DNA from: Chloroflexota bacterium
Lineage (GTDB): Bacteria; Chloroflexota; Anaerolineae; UBA4142
NCBI GenBank assembly: GCA_016208315.1
Contig: JACQYF010000203.1
Location: forward strand, 1-35,964
Direction of reading: 5' to 3'
Length of the DNA: 35,964 bases
Shown here: positions 7,750 to 16,017 of the stretch, piece by piece
Numbering within the stretch: the stretch's first letter is position 1
Layout of the letters: every line of letters begins with the position of its first letter
Program-made: the position numbers and the translations under genes
Notes under the pieces: model-generated
Seen by the model: the letters and a program-made list of their open reading frames with translations, nothing else
Told to the model about the DNA's origin: nothing
The model's database searches: none

Positions 7750-8681
7750 AGGTCCTTCAATTCGCGTAGGGGCGGGGTCGTCCCGCCCAGCCCAGGGCGG
7801 GGTGACCCCGCCCCTACGCGCGCCCGCGCGATCGCACTCTCCAACGCTCGCCGCGTGAGCACGCGCGCGAGGTGGCGGCGAAATTCCGCCGACGCGTGAA
7901 TGTCGGTACTCGGTTCGATCTCGGCATCTACCGCGTTTGCGACATGTTGAATCGCTTCGGCGGTTGGCATTGCGCCGATCATCTGCTTGGCTGCGGCGTC
8001 CGCGGCGATTGGCCGCATGCCCAAACCCAAGTAAACAATGCGAGCGTCGCGGCACGCGCCCTGTTCGTCGAGCGCGACGGTCGTCGCGACGCCGGCGAGC
8101 GCGAAATCGCCGTGACGCCGGCTCACTTCTTGGAAGGCATGGCCGGTCCGCGGCATTCGCGTGGGCAGCGTTATTTCGGTCAGCAGTTCGGTTGGATCGA
8201 GCGCGGTCGTAAATAGGCCGATGAAGAAATCGGCCGCGCGGACTTGCCGCTCGCCCTTTTGGCTGCTCAGTTTGAACTCGGCGTCAAGCGCGATCATCAC
8301 CGCGGGCAATTCGGCGGCGGGGTCGGCGTGGGCGAGACTGCCGCCGACTGTGCCGCGGTTGCGAATTTGCGGATGCGCGACAAAGGGCATCGTCTCGGCG
8401 ATCAACGGCGCGTACGCGGCAACCCGCGGGTCGCGCTCGAGATGGCGTTGGCGCGCCATCGCGCCGATGACGAGATGCCCGTCCTGTTCGCGAATGAACG
8501 ATAACTCCGAGATTGGATTGAGGTCAATGAGGATTGCCGGAGTCACGAGGCGAAAGTTCATCATCGGCGTGAGACTCTGCCCGCCGGCCAGCACTTTGGC
8601 CGCATCGCCATGCTCGGCGAGCAGGTCGAGGGCCTCTTGCAATGTGCTCGGAGCAAAATACCGGAATGGCGCAGGTTTCAT
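7746..8681 (-). CDS. Molybdenum hydroxylase FAD-binding subunit (CoxM/XdhB type)
   Basis: This 311-aa FAD subunit starts at ATG 8681 (MKPAPFRYFAPSTL), with AGGA 7 nt upstream. It has FAD motifs AGGQSLTPMMNFRL (residues about 33-46) and TVGGSLAHADPAAELP, and takes electrons from the 2Fe-2S subunit. An in-frame ATG at 8738 lies 3 nt after a predicted transcription start and would add a 19-residue leader; I prefer 8681 because it matches the family N-terminus. The last 25 or so residues (Arg-Val-Gly-Ala-Gly-Ser-Pro-Arg-Pro and on) are encoded by a GC-rich palindromic repeat and do not look like family sequence. Confidence 0.92.
   Translation of the reverse strand: MKPAPFRYFAPSTLQEALDLLAEHGDAAKVLAGGQSLTPMMNFRLVTPAILIDLNPISELSFIREQDGHLVIGAMARQRHLERDPRVAAYAPLIAETMPFVAHPQIRNRGTVGGSLAHADPAAELPAVMIALDAEFKLSSQKGERQVRAADFFIGLFTTALDPTELLTEITLPTRMPRTGHAFQEVSRRHGDFALAGVATTVALDEQGACRDARIVYLGLGMRPIAADAAAKQMIGAMPTAEAIQHVANAVDAEIEPSTDIHASAEFRRHLARVLTRRALESAIARARVGAGSPRPGLGGTTPPLRELKDL
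7763..7820. repeat. GC-rich REP-like palindrome inside the FAD subunit 3' end
   Basis: Outer arms of 16 bp (CGCGTAGGGGCGGGGT at 7763-7778 and its complement at 7805-7820) enclose an inner stem CCCGCCC/GGGCGGG (7782-7788, 7795-7801). The element is read in frame and forms most of the C-terminal tail of the FAD subunit. Confidence 0.8.
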
Positions 8682-8710
8682 AACGTTATCCTGTAGCAAG
8701 GCCGCGGAAT

Positions 8711-8744
8711 AAAAACTCGGCATGGCTACCATCACCATGCCGAG
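8711..8744 (-). terminator. Hairpin plus T-run downstream of the alcohol dehydrogenase gene
   Basis: A 10-bp perfect stem (CTCGGCATGG / CCATGCCGAG, 8735-8744 and 8716-8725) is followed on the minus strand by TTTTTATT. This is a standard intrinsic terminator for the gene ending at 8784. It also lies immediately at the predicted start point of the next promoter (8748-8776), so it may instead, or also, act on the short leader of the molybdenum hydroxylase operon. Confidence 0.75.
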
Positions 8745-8747
8745 CGC

Positions 8748-8776
8748 ATTATATGCGCGTCGTTTCTCCGTGTCTA
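8748..8776 (-). promoter_or_regulatory. Sigma70-like promoter of the FAD-FeS-Mo operon
   Basis: On the minus strand TAGACA (8776-8771), a 17-nt spacer and TATAAT (8753-8748). The predicted start is at about 8741, inside the first arm of the hairpin at 8716-8744. Confidence 0.55.
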
Positions 8777-8783
8777 TCCCCTC

Positions 8784-9788
8784 TCAGGGTCGGACGATTA
8801 CTTTGATACCCTCGCGCCGCTCCGCGATAGCAAACGCCTCGCCGGCTTGCGCCAACGGAAAGCGATGTGTGACGAGCGACCGGACATCCACCAGCCCCCG
8901 CGTGACCAAATCAATCGCGCGCGGAAAAGTGTGCTTCATGCGCCGCACGAGCTTGATCGTTAGCCCTTTGCGCCGCGCGACCGAGGCCGTGAACGCCGTG
9001 CGATCGTCGCTTGGGACTCCCACCAAGATCACATAGCCGCCGGGTTTGGTCGTCGTCATCGCCACGTCTACGGCCGTTTGATCTCCCGCCACCTCGAAGG
9101 CAATGTCCACGCCGCGGCCATCGGTCGCCGACAAAACTTGCTGGGCTTCTTCGCCGCTCTCGGCCCGAAAACCTTCTGCGCCTATTGCCTGCGCCGCGTC
9201 GAGGCGATGAGCCAGCGCCTCCGTCGCCATCACGCGCGCCGCGCCGGCAACGAACGCGACTTGGGCGATCAACAAGCCGATGGGTCCGCAGCCGAACACG
9301 CCGACCGTCATCCCCGGTCGCAGGTGCGCAAGATCAACCGAATGAATGGCGACCCCCAGGGGCTCGAGCATCGCGCCGTCCTCGTCCGTCAGTTCGTCGG
9401 GCAGCGGAAACAAGCAGCGCGAATCCCAGGCGAAATATTCGCGGAACGCGCCATCCTCTAAACCATGCCCCGCAAATCGCTGTTCCTCACAGAGATTCGG
9501 GTTGCCCGCGCGACACAACTCACAATGGTCGCACGGAATCGAAGGATCAACCGCCACGCGTTGCCCGCGCAGCGCGCCGCTTTCGACAACTCCCGCAAAC
9601 TCGTGACCGAGCACGAGCGGCCGCGTGACCTGCGCGTCTCCGATGCCGCCGGTTGAATACCAATGCAAGTCGGAGCCGCAAACGCCGACGGCTGTCACGC
9701 GGACGAGCGCTTCATTCGTCTGCGGCGCCGGGACCGGTTCGTCGTGCAGGCGTAGATCGTGTGGGCCGTGGAGTCTCAGAGTTTTCAA
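8784..9788 (-). CDS. Zinc-dependent medium-chain alcohol/polyol dehydrogenase
   Basis: This 334-aa MDR-family oxidoreductase has catalytic zinc ligands in GVCGSD (Cys about 37) and GHEFAG (His-Glu about 62-63), structural zinc cysteines in CDHCELCRAGNPNLC, and a Rossmann motif GCGPIGL. The pattern matches threonine/sorbitol/L-idonate dehydrogenases; the substrate is not determined. The only plausible start is TTG 9788, 14 nt after the FKBP stop, with a weak ribosome site, so translation may depend on coupling to the FKBP gene. A hairpin with T-run follows the stop. Confidence 0.88.
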   Translation of the reverse strand: MKTLRLHGPHDLRLHDEPVPAPQTNEALVRVTAVGVCGSDLHWYSTGGIGDAQVTRPLVLGHEFAGVVESGALRGQRVAVDPSIPCDHCELCRAGNPNLCEEQRFAGHGLEDGAFREYFAWDSRCLFPLPDELTDEDGAMLEPLGVAIHSVDLAHLRPGMTVGVFGCGPIGLLIAQVAFVAGAARVMATEALAHRLDAAQAIGAEGFRAESGEEAQQVLSATDGRGVDIAFEVAGDQTAVDVAMTTTKPGGYVILVGVPSDDRTAFTASVARRKGLTIKLVRRMKHTFPRAIDLVTRGLVDVRSLVTHRFPLAQAGEAFAIAERREGIKVIVRP

Positions 9789-9802
9789 GGCGAGCCGCTT
9801 GA

Positions 9803-10231
9803 CTAGCCAATTTTCACGAGCTGAATATCGAACGTGAGATCTTGGCCGGCGAGTGGATGGTTTGCGTCGAGGGTGATGGCCGCTTCGGAAATCTCGGCGA
9901 TGTGCGCGACAAAAGTCTGACCGTCCTCTTGTTCGATTTGCAACGGCTGACCCACTTGCGGCTCCAGGTCGGGCGGGAATTGGTCACGCGAAACGGCCAG
10001 CACCATTTCATCGAGGTAAGGGCCGTACGCTGCCGCCGCGGGAATGTGCGTGGTCTTGGTGTGGCCCTCTTGCATGCCGACGATCGCGGCCTCAAAACCG
10101 GGAATGACTGCCCGCGCGCCGAGCTGAAATGCGAGCGGGTCGCCGCCTTCAGAACTATCGAAAATCGTTCCGTCGTCCAGACGACCGGTGTAATGCACTT
10201 GCACATTGTCGCCGTTCTTTGCCACTGCCAT
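9803..10231 (-). CDS. FKBP-type peptidyl-prolyl isomerase, SlyD-like
   Basis: This 142-aa protein begins MAVAKNGDNVQVHYTGRLDD, followed by GTIFDSS, the FKBP core. An IF-domain insert (AAAYGPY to VGQPLQIEQED) follows, as in SlyD, and the return strand is NHPLAGQDLTFDIQLVKI, typical of SlyD/FkpB. It catalyses prolyl cis-trans isomerisation and acts as a cytoplasmic chaperone. It lacks the His-rich metal-binding tail of E. coli SlyD. ATG 10231 has AGAGG 5 nt upstream. It is the first gene of a short operon with the dehydrogenase. Confidence 0.92.
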   Translation of the reverse strand: MAVAKNGDNVQVHYTGRLDDGTIFDSSEGGDPLAFQLGARAVIPGFEAAIVGMQEGHTKTTHIPAAAAYGPYLDEMVLAVSRDQFPPDLEPQVGQPLQIEQEDGQTFVAHIAEISEAAITLDANHPLAGQDLTFDIQLVKIG

Positions 10232-10350
10232 CAAAACCTCTGCATCTCGAATTCACCGCCGCGCAAGCATCGCCTCAGTGTTAAGTCATTGTAACACAAT
10301 TCTTGCGTTTACGCTTTCGTGCTCGAAACCAACTTGGCTTGCGCCAAAAA

Positions 10351-10378
10351 TTGACACAGTGGCAGGGCGTACTATAAT
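10351..10378 (+). promoter_or_regulatory. Consensus sigma70 promoter of the cyclase/permease operon
   Basis: Perfect TTGACA (10351-10356) and perfect TATAAT (10373-10378) are separated by 16 nt. The predicted start near 10385 leaves a leader of about 24 nt carrying AGGAG (10397-10401) before ATG 10409. Confidence 0.8.
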
Positions 10379-10408
10379 GTGAATAGAACCCCCTTCAGGA
10401 GCATGAAC

Positions 10409-11260
10409 ATGAAACTCATTGACCTCACCATCCCACTCGGTATTCAGACTCCGCCTTGGCCCACCTACGAGCCGCTGCAGGTCAAGTATTTCAAGCGACT
10501 TGCCCCGAATGGCGCGAACGGCCAACTCGTTACGCACTCGAACCACCTCGGCACGCATCTCGACGGCGAGATCCACTTTTTCACTCCCGGCAAGGACATT
10601 GCCTCGCTCGACCTGAACGATTTTCTCGTCGGCCCCGGCGTAATCGTGGACCTCTCGGATTGCGCGGGCGATTACGACATTTACACTTCGAAGATGGTTG
10701 AGGAGCGCGTGGAGGTGCGCGAAGGCGACATCCTCATCATCCACACGGGCTACCACCGCTACGGCTGGGACCAGCCGCTCGCCGACGAGGTGCGCTATAT
10801 GGTCAAGCATCCCGGTCCCGACCGCGAGTTCGCCGAATGGGCCAAGGGCAAAAAGATAAAGTGGATTGGGGTGGACTGTGGCAGCGCCGACCACCCGATG
10901 AACACGATCATTCGCACCTGGATGCCGAGGCAAGCCGAAGAAGCCGACGCGCATTTTCGCGCAAAATACGGCAAGACCATGGCGGAGATGTTCACGCCGG
11001 ACAAGTACCAACTCATGCACATCGAAATGTTTCCCGACCACATTATCCACGCGGAATGCATCGGCGGCGATATTGACTTGTTGCTCGACGAACGCGTGAC
11101 GATTGGCTGCTTTCCGTGGCGTTTTGTGGACGGCGAGTCCTGCATCTCGCGCATCGTCGCGTTCATCGCTGACGACCAGTACGCCAAGCTCATGGAGAAG
11201 AAAGCCGCGTTGCAAAGGACCAAGTTCGGCGATGTGGTCGCAACGTGTAGGCAAATCTAG
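10409..11260 (+). CDS. Cyclase-family metal-dependent hydrolase (kynurenine formamidase-like)
   Basis: This 283-aa protein starts at ATG 10409, with AGGAG 7 nt upstream (an ATG at 10403 is too close). It has the family metal motif HLGTHLDGEIHF (HxGTHxD) at about residues 47-58 and a C-terminal segment HIEMFPDHIIHAECIGGDID resembling the NVxNL/E active-site region. Family members hydrolyse amide or lactam bonds (N-formylkynurenine, isatin). Next to an NCS2 permease and a xanthine-dehydrogenase-like enzyme, a role in ring opening of an N-heterocycle is plausible, but the substrate is not shown. Confidence 0.85.
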   Translation: MKLIDLTIPLGIQTPPWPTYEPLQVKYFKRLAPNGANGQLVTHSNHLGTHLDGEIHFFTPGKDIASLDLNDFLVGPGVIVDLSDCAGDYDIYTSKMVEERVEVREGDILIIHTGYHRYGWDQPLADEVRYMVKHPGPDREFAEWAKGKKIKWIGVDCGSADHPMNTIIRTWMPRQAEEADAHFRAKYGKTMAEMFTPDKYQLMHIEMFPDHIIHAECIGGDIDLLLDERVTIGCFPWRFVDGESCISRIVAFIADDQYAKLMEKKAALQRTKFGDVVATCRQI

Positions 11261-11372
11261 TCGCAGGTCGCAGGTCGGAGGTCGCAGGTCGCAGGACGCA
11301 GGTCGCAAGGTGAAGCGTGAGACCTGAGACTTGAGACTTGTGACTTGCGACTTGGGACTTGAGACCTGAGAC
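11261..11372. repeat. Inverted heptanucleotide array (GTCGCAG / CTTGAGA class)
   Basis: About seven units of GTCGCAG or close variants (11261-11310) are followed by about eight units of the complementary CTTGAGA/CTTGCGA class (to 11372), all in register with a 7-nt period. It starts at the stop codon of the cyclase gene (ATC TAG TCGCAGG). It is the only content of the 194-bp space before the permease. The same words recur at 30069-30140. Confidence 0.85.
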
Positions 11373-11454
11373 AGGAGTAACGCCGCGGCGCGCCTGGCGA
11401 GCGCATCATCGTTGATCGCAAACTGCACTCAGCATGTCACACAGGAGACTCTAA

Positions 11455-12873
11455 ATGGCAACGCAAGCACCCGCCGCAAAGGTGTTTGGCTACATGCCGG
11501 AGGATGCACCGCCCTGGGGCGCGATGCTCTCCCTCGGATTCCAACAAGTGCTCACGATGTTCCCCGCGACCGTACTCGTCGCCATCCTCACCAAATTCGA
11601 TGTTGGCGTCACGCTGGTCGCCAGCGGTATCGGTACGATCATCGCGCTCCTTGTCGCCGCCCGTCGAATTCCGCTGTATTATGGTTCGAGTTTCAGCTAC
11701 ATCGCCGTCGTCATAGCCGCCATGAAGTTGTACGACCCGGTCTGCTTTGGCGCCAAGGACACGGTCTATTGCGCCCAAGGCGTCCAGATCGTACAGGTGG
11801 GTATTATTGGCACGGGCATTGTCGAGATTCTCGTCGGGCTGTTGATCGTGCGAATCGGCAAGGCCGCGCTCGATAACGTGCTGCCGCCGGTCATCACGGG
11901 CAGCGTCGCGATCGTCATCGGCGTCGCGTTGGCGGGCGCCGCGCTCGGCATGGCAGGGGCGCAATGGGGCGTGGCCTTTGTCACCTTGTTCTTCACGGTT
12001 GCTTTTTCCGTCTATCTCCAAGGCAAAGGTTTGCTCGGCATGTTGCCCATCCTGCTCGGCGCGATCGCCGGGTATATCGTCGCGCTCCTGGTGGATTTGA
12101 TGGGGGCCGGCACCGTCGGGTATGTGCCACTCGTGGACTGGACACGCGTCGGCGCGGCGAATTGGGTCCAAGTGCCTCCTTTCACCCTTCCCGCGTTTGG
12201 CGATCCACGCGCGTGGGCTTCGGTCGCCGGGATCGCGCTGATCGCGATTGCGACCATTCCCGAATCTACCGCGCACTTGTACCAGATGAGTTTATATATT
12301 GATCAGTTGGCGAAAGAGCTGCAGCGCGCGCCCACCTCGATCAAGAACCTGATCGGATTGAATCTGGTGGCCGATGGCAGCGATGACTTGGTAGTCGGAG
12401 TCTTGGGTGGCTGCGCGGGCACCAACTATGGCGAGAACAACAGTCTCATGGCTATCACTCGAAACTATTCCGTGCCGGTGCTGATGGTGGCCGGCGTGAT
12501 CGCGATTGGGCTTGGCTTTATCGGCAAGCTCGCGGCGCTGGTGAATACCATTCCGGTCGCGGTGACGGGTGGCCTCGCCATCTACCTCTTTGGCGTGATC
12601 GGGATGCAAGGTATCGCGCTGATCCAGTCCGAAAGGGTGAACTTGTTCGACCCGCGGCAACTGGCCGTCGGCGCGATTATCTTGATTACGGGCATCGGCG
12701 GAAACTTGGCTCTGCCGAATGGTTACTATCCGTTCGCGATTCCCGTGATCTTTCCCGATGGCATTCCGGCGATTGTCTTTGCGGCGATCGTAGGCATTCT
12801 GTTGAATCTGTTGTTCCTGATTCTGCCGCCCAGCAGATTCGGTGTCGTCGAACGCGAGAACATCAATCAGTAA
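11455..12873 (+). CDS. NCS2-family nucleobase:cation symporter (uracil/xanthine permease type)
   Basis: This 472-aa polytopic membrane protein has about 12-14 hydrophobic segments. It has the NCS2 signature region FQQVLTMFPATVLV in TM1, the conserved acidic motif ATIPEST in TM8 and GGCAGTNYGENNSLMAITR around TM10, the substrate site loop (compare TTYGENIG in UraA). It imports a nucleobase with protons or sodium. AGGAG is 7 nt before ATG 11455. Its place before xanthine-dehydrogenase-like subunits suggests a purine substrate, but the motif also allows uracil. Confidence 0.92.
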   Translation: MATQAPAAKVFGYMPEDAPPWGAMLSLGFQQVLTMFPATVLVAILTKFDVGVTLVASGIGTIIALLVAARRIPLYYGSSFSYIAVVIAAMKLYDPVCFGAKDTVYCAQGVQIVQVGIIGTGIVEILVGLLIVRIGKAALDNVLPPVITGSVAIVIGVALAGAALGMAGAQWGVAFVTLFFTVAFSVYLQGKGLLGMLPILLGAIAGYIVALLVDLMGAGTVGYVPLVDWTRVGAANWVQVPPFTLPAFGDPRAWASVAGIALIAIATIPESTAHLYQMSLYIDQLAKELQRAPTSIKNLIGLNLVADGSDDLVVGVLGGCAGTNYGENNSLMAITRNYSVPVLMVAGVIAIGLGFIGKLAALVNTIPVAVTGGLAIYLFGVIGMQGIALIQSERVNLFDPRQLAVGAIILITGIGGNLALPNGYYPFAIPVIFPDGIPAIVFAAIVGILLNLLFLILPPSRFGVVERENINQ

Positions 12874-12894
12874 ACGCCGCTCAGTAGAGCGGAC

Positions 12895-12948
12895 GTGAAC
12901 GGTGAACAGTCAACAGTCTGTTTACTGTTTACTGTTGACTGTTCACTT
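12895..12948. repeat. Inverted heptanucleotide array (GTGAACA class)
   Basis: The left half is GTGAACG, GTGAACA, GTCAACA; the right half is TTTACTG, TTTACTG, TTGACTG, TTCACTT. It occupies the space between the permease stop and the FAD subunit start, 21 nt after the stop. Confidence 0.85.
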
Positions 12949-12962
12949 CTCAGAGAGGTTGC

Positions 12963-13856
12963 ATGCTTCCTAGTCCAGGTTTGCCCGCTTTCGATTACGT
13001 TCGTCCAACGTCAGTCGAGCACGTGACAAAACTTTTGCACAAGCGCGATGGGCAGGCCCGATTGTTTATGGGCGGCACCGACGTGTTCGTCCGAATGCGC
13101 GATGGGTTGATCGCGCCCGAGATGTTGATTGACCTGAAGCATCTGCCTGGCATGACCGAAATCAAGTTCACGAAGCGAACCGGGTTGCGCATCGGCGCGG
13201 CGGCGAGCATGAACGCGTTGGCACGCCACCCGGCGGTGGTCGAGCATTATCCGTTATTGGTCGAAGCCATCACCAGCGTCGCCTCATACCAACTCCGCAC
13301 GCGCGCGACGATGGGCGGCAATCTGTGCAACGCCTCGCCCGCGGCGGACACCGCGCCGGCCGCGTTGGTCTTGGACGCGAAGATGGTCTTGCGCGGTCGG
13401 CGCGGCGAGCGCTGTGTGCCCATCGGCGAATTCTTTCTCGGTCCCGGCAAGACGGCGATGAAACCTGGCGAGTTCTTGCTGCGGATCGAAATTCCACCGA
13501 TGCCGAAGGGCGCGCTTGGCCGCTACCTGAAGCTGGGGCGCAATGCGCGCGGCGATCTCGCGATTGTCGGCGTGGCGGTCTTGGGCTATTCTGACCGGAA
13601 AGCGAAATCCGGCTGCGCGTTCCGTATCGCGCTGGCATCCGTCGCGCCGACGCCGATCCGCGCGCCGAAAGCAGAAGCGCTTCTCGCCGCTTCGCCGCTC
13701 GCGCCCGACGTGATCGAATCCGCCGCTAGCGCCGCGATGGAAACGGCCCAGCCGATTGACGACGTGCGGTCGAGCGCGGCGTATCGCAAAGCGATGGTCA
13801 AGGTGTTCACGCGGCGCGCCATCGCGGCGGTGGCGAATTCTTTAGGAGGAAGATAG
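12963..13856 (+). CDS. Xanthine dehydrogenase-type FAD-binding subunit
   Basis: This 297-aa FAD subunit has FMGGTDVFVRMRDG (FAD pyrophosphate region) and TMGGNLCNASPAADTAPA (residues about 118-135), the second FAD motif. AGAGAGG stands 4 nt before ATG 12963. It belongs with the 2Fe-2S (16060) and Mo (16699) subunits but is parted from them by an MraY-like gene and an inverted methyltransferase. It is a separate paralogue from the subunit at 7746. Confidence 0.92.
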   Translation: MLPSPGLPAFDYVRPTSVEHVTKLLHKRDGQARLFMGGTDVFVRMRDGLIAPEMLIDLKHLPGMTEIKFTKRTGLRIGAAASMNALARHPAVVEHYPLLVEAITSVASYQLRTRATMGGNLCNASPAADTAPAALVLDAKMVLRGRRGERCVPIGEFFLGPGKTAMKPGEFLLRIEIPPMPKGALGRYLKLGRNARGDLAIVGVAVLGYSDRKAKSGCAFRIALASVAPTPIRAPKAEALLAASPLAPDVIESAASAAMETAQPIDDVRSSAAYRKAMVKVFTRRAIAAVANSLGGR

Positions 13857-13857
13857 C

Positions 13858-14907
13858 TTGCTTCCCTGGTTAGGCGAACAACTCATTCAAGTATACGGCC
13901 CGTTCCGACTGCTGACCTCACATTTGTTTCTGATCGGCATGGGAACGATCATTACCGCGGTCGCTACATGGTACTTGCTGCCGCGCTTGTGGCATCGCCT
14001 GCCGACCGATCGCGGGCGATTACACGCCGTGGGCGCTCAACAAAGCGTGGGCAAGCCGGTGAGCGCGGGGATTATTTTCGTCCCCATCTTTTTGCTCATT
14101 GGCATGTTGATCGTTCCGATGGAACTGCGGTTCTTTCTGATTGCTGTCGGCGTGCTGCTGGCGATGCTGGAGGGATTCCTGGACGACCGGAGCCGGACGG
14201 GATGGAGCGAATACCGGCTGGGAGCGATTGATTTTGGCATTTCGCTATTGGGCGCGGTCGCCATCTCGCAATTAGAAACCGTCCAGTTATGGCTGCCGCT
14301 CATTAAGAATGCGGTGGCCGTTCCGCCGTGGCTCTTTATTCCACTTGCGACGGGCTTAATCTGGCTCACGATCAATGCGACGAATTGCACGGATGGCGTG
14401 GATGGGCTTTCGGGGAGCTTGTCGGGGCTGGCCTTTGTGTTTTTGGGCGGCATTCTCTACGGCATCGTCGGACACGAAGGCATATCGGCCTATCTGTTGG
14501 TGCCGCATTATCCCGACGGCGCGATCTGGGCGATGATGGGCTTTTTAATGGTCGGCTGTCTGGCCGGTTACCTGTGGCACAACGCGCTGCCCAGCGCCGT
14601 CCTCATGGGCGATTCCGGCTCGCGGCCGATCGGGTTCTTGCTGGGCGTGCTAGTGCTCGCGAGCGGGAATCCGTTTTTGATCTTTGTCGTCGCGGGCGTC
14701 GTCCTCGTCAACGGGGCGACGGGCCTGCTCAAAGTTGCGCTGCTGCGATTCTTCAAAATCGGCATCTTTAGAACGATTCGCTATCCCCTGCACGATCACG
14801 TTCGCCAATGCCTCGGCTGGTCGAACACGCAAGTGTTGGTACGCTTTGTGCTCCTGCAAGCGGTGGGTACGCCGGTGTTTTTGTTGCTGTTACTAAAGGT
14901 ACGGTGA
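13858..14907 (+). CDS. MraY/WecA-like phospho-sugar polyprenyl-phosphate transferase
   Basis: This 349-aa integral membrane protein has about ten hydrophobic segments and family motifs in order: LDDRS (DDxx), NATNCTDGVDGLSGS (nucleophile region, NxxNxxDGxDGL), MGDSGSRPIG, and PLHDHV near the C-terminus where MraY has a HHH cluster. It should transfer a UDP-activated phospho-N-acetyl sugar to undecaprenyl phosphate. The TTG start at 13858 has AGGAGGA 7 nt upstream and lies 1 nt after the FAD-subunit stop. Whether it is the essential MraY or a divergent paralogue is open. Its 3' end is duplicated downstream. Confidence 0.88.
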   Translation: MLPWLGEQLIQVYGPFRLLTSHLFLIGMGTIITAVATWYLLPRLWHRLPTDRGRLHAVGAQQSVGKPVSAGIIFVPIFLLIGMLIVPMELRFFLIAVGVLLAMLEGFLDDRSRTGWSEYRLGAIDFGISLLGAVAISQLETVQLWLPLIKNAVAVPPWLFIPLATGLIWLTINATNCTDGVDGLSGSLSGLAFVFLGGILYGIVGHEGISAYLLVPHYPDGAIWAMMGFLMVGCLAGYLWHNALPSAVLMGDSGSRPIGFLLGVLVLASGNPFLIFVVAGVVLVNGATGLLKVALLRFFKIGIFRTIRYPLHDHVRQCLGWSNTQVLVRFVLLQAVGTPVFLLLLLKVR

Positions 14908-14939
14908 GAGGCAATACTGTTTAGTCAAGCCGAGTTGGT

Positions 14940-14973
14940 AGACCTGTCAGGTTTCCGAAAACCTGACAGGTCT
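14940..14973. repeat. Hairpin element, 15-bp perfect stem with CCGA loop
   Basis: AGACCTGTCAGGTTT and its complement flank CCGA. It sits between convergent genes and could terminate both, but it lacks a T-run. It has the same architecture as 19509-19542, with the five central stem pairs changed on both sides. Confidence 0.85.
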
Positions 14974-15027
14974 CTGCAAGCAGTGGGCACGCCGGTGTTT
15001 TTGTTGCTGCTATTGAACGCGAGATGA
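14974..15027 (+). pseudogene. Duplicated, diverged copy of the MraY-like gene 3' end
   Basis: This segment repeats 14855-14907. In the matching frame it encodes LQAVGTPVFLLLLLNAR and a stop, against LQAVGTPVFLLLLLKVR in the intact gene. Most differences are synonymous (GCG/GCA, GGT/GGC, TTA/CTA, CTA/TTG, CGG/AGA), so the copy was once under coding constraint. No start or upstream coding sequence is attached. It begins directly after the hairpin at 14940-14973. Confidence 0.75.
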
Positions 15028-15028
15028 A

Positions 15029-16004
15029 CTAATGTGGACTTGGATCGAGAGGAAGTTGGAGGTCAACGAACATCGGTTGAACCAGCGCCTGCTCAGTCGG
15101 GAGCGCAGCCAACTTGGGAATTGCCGTCTTGCTCATGATATAGTAATCTGCATGACGCTCTACGCCGATAGCGTGCAGTCCCAGCGCCTCGGCGGCAGCA
15201 ACCGTTGAGCCGGAACCCATAAACGTATCCACAATCGTTCCCGTGCCTAACGGCAACGCGGCATATACGATTCGGCGCAGAAAAGATTGCGGTTTGAGAC
15301 TGGGATGATCGGCTATCTCCTTTTCCCGCTGTGGGGTGCGTTCGCTGAGGATGACGTCGCTAAAGGGTTGCTGTGGACTGATCCGGCGGAGTCCGCCCGT
15401 TCCAAACTGCCGCAAACAATCGCCGACCGTCATCCCACTCGGCAGCGGCTTGCGGAACAATCCCCACGGCTCGTAGTGACTTCGTGGCATCGAACAAACG
15501 TCGGCGAATTCGTCTTCGGCATTCTTGGGCCGGTCGCCGCCGCGAAAGGTACGCACGAGCCGGATGATTTGGCCGCGGAATTCGAGGCCGCCTTCGACCA
15601 ATGCAGAAAACGTGAGCTGGGAGAGAAACGCGTTGCTGGCGATAAACACGTGGCCACCGGGGCGGAGGGCGCGAATGACGAGCCGGCTCCAATCGCGGAA
15701 GAACCGTTCAAGCGTGTCGCGCTCTTTCTGATTCAGGGCGGTGAATCTGGGCAACGGTTGACGCGTGTGACCGTCGAAGGACGGGGGGAATGCGCCAGAC
15801 GCCACCCTGTCCATTCGCTCGCTTTTCGATCTGTTCCAATTCGTACTCTTTGACGCCGTAAGGCGGATCGGTCACGATGGCGTGTAACCTGTTTTCGGGT
15901 ATGCGCGGCAGCCATTCAAAGCAATCGGCGTGAACAATCAGGGAGCGCCCGATGGCTTGCGATGGATAATCTAGTTGGAATTCGAGCAGCGCGTTGTTTT
16001 TCAT
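15029..16004 (-). CDS. Orphan DNA methyltransferase (beta-type, DPPY), frameshifted in a G6/C6 run
   Basis: The N-terminal frame (ATG 16004) encodes MKNNALLEFQ and on through VTDPPYGVKEYE (motif IV, residues about 44-55) to GGVWRIPP. The C-terminal frame resumes with PSFDGHTRQPLPRFTALN and ends with DTFMGSGSTVAAAEALG (AdoMet-binding motif I) and GVERHADYY. The two parts join if one base is removed from the six-C run (plus-strand G6, 15783-15788), giving about 324 aa. The motif order DPPY before FxGxG is that of beta-class N6-adenine or N4-cytosine methylases. No restriction enzyme is adjacent. The shift may be a true or phase-variable mutation or a sequencing indel. Confidence 0.82.
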
Positions 16005-16017
16005 CCTTACCGTTTGT

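Noticed and set aside
10286..11428. 380-aa minus-strand frame opposite the cyclase
   Set aside because: It is a shadow of the cyclase gene, which has motif, promoter and ribosome site.
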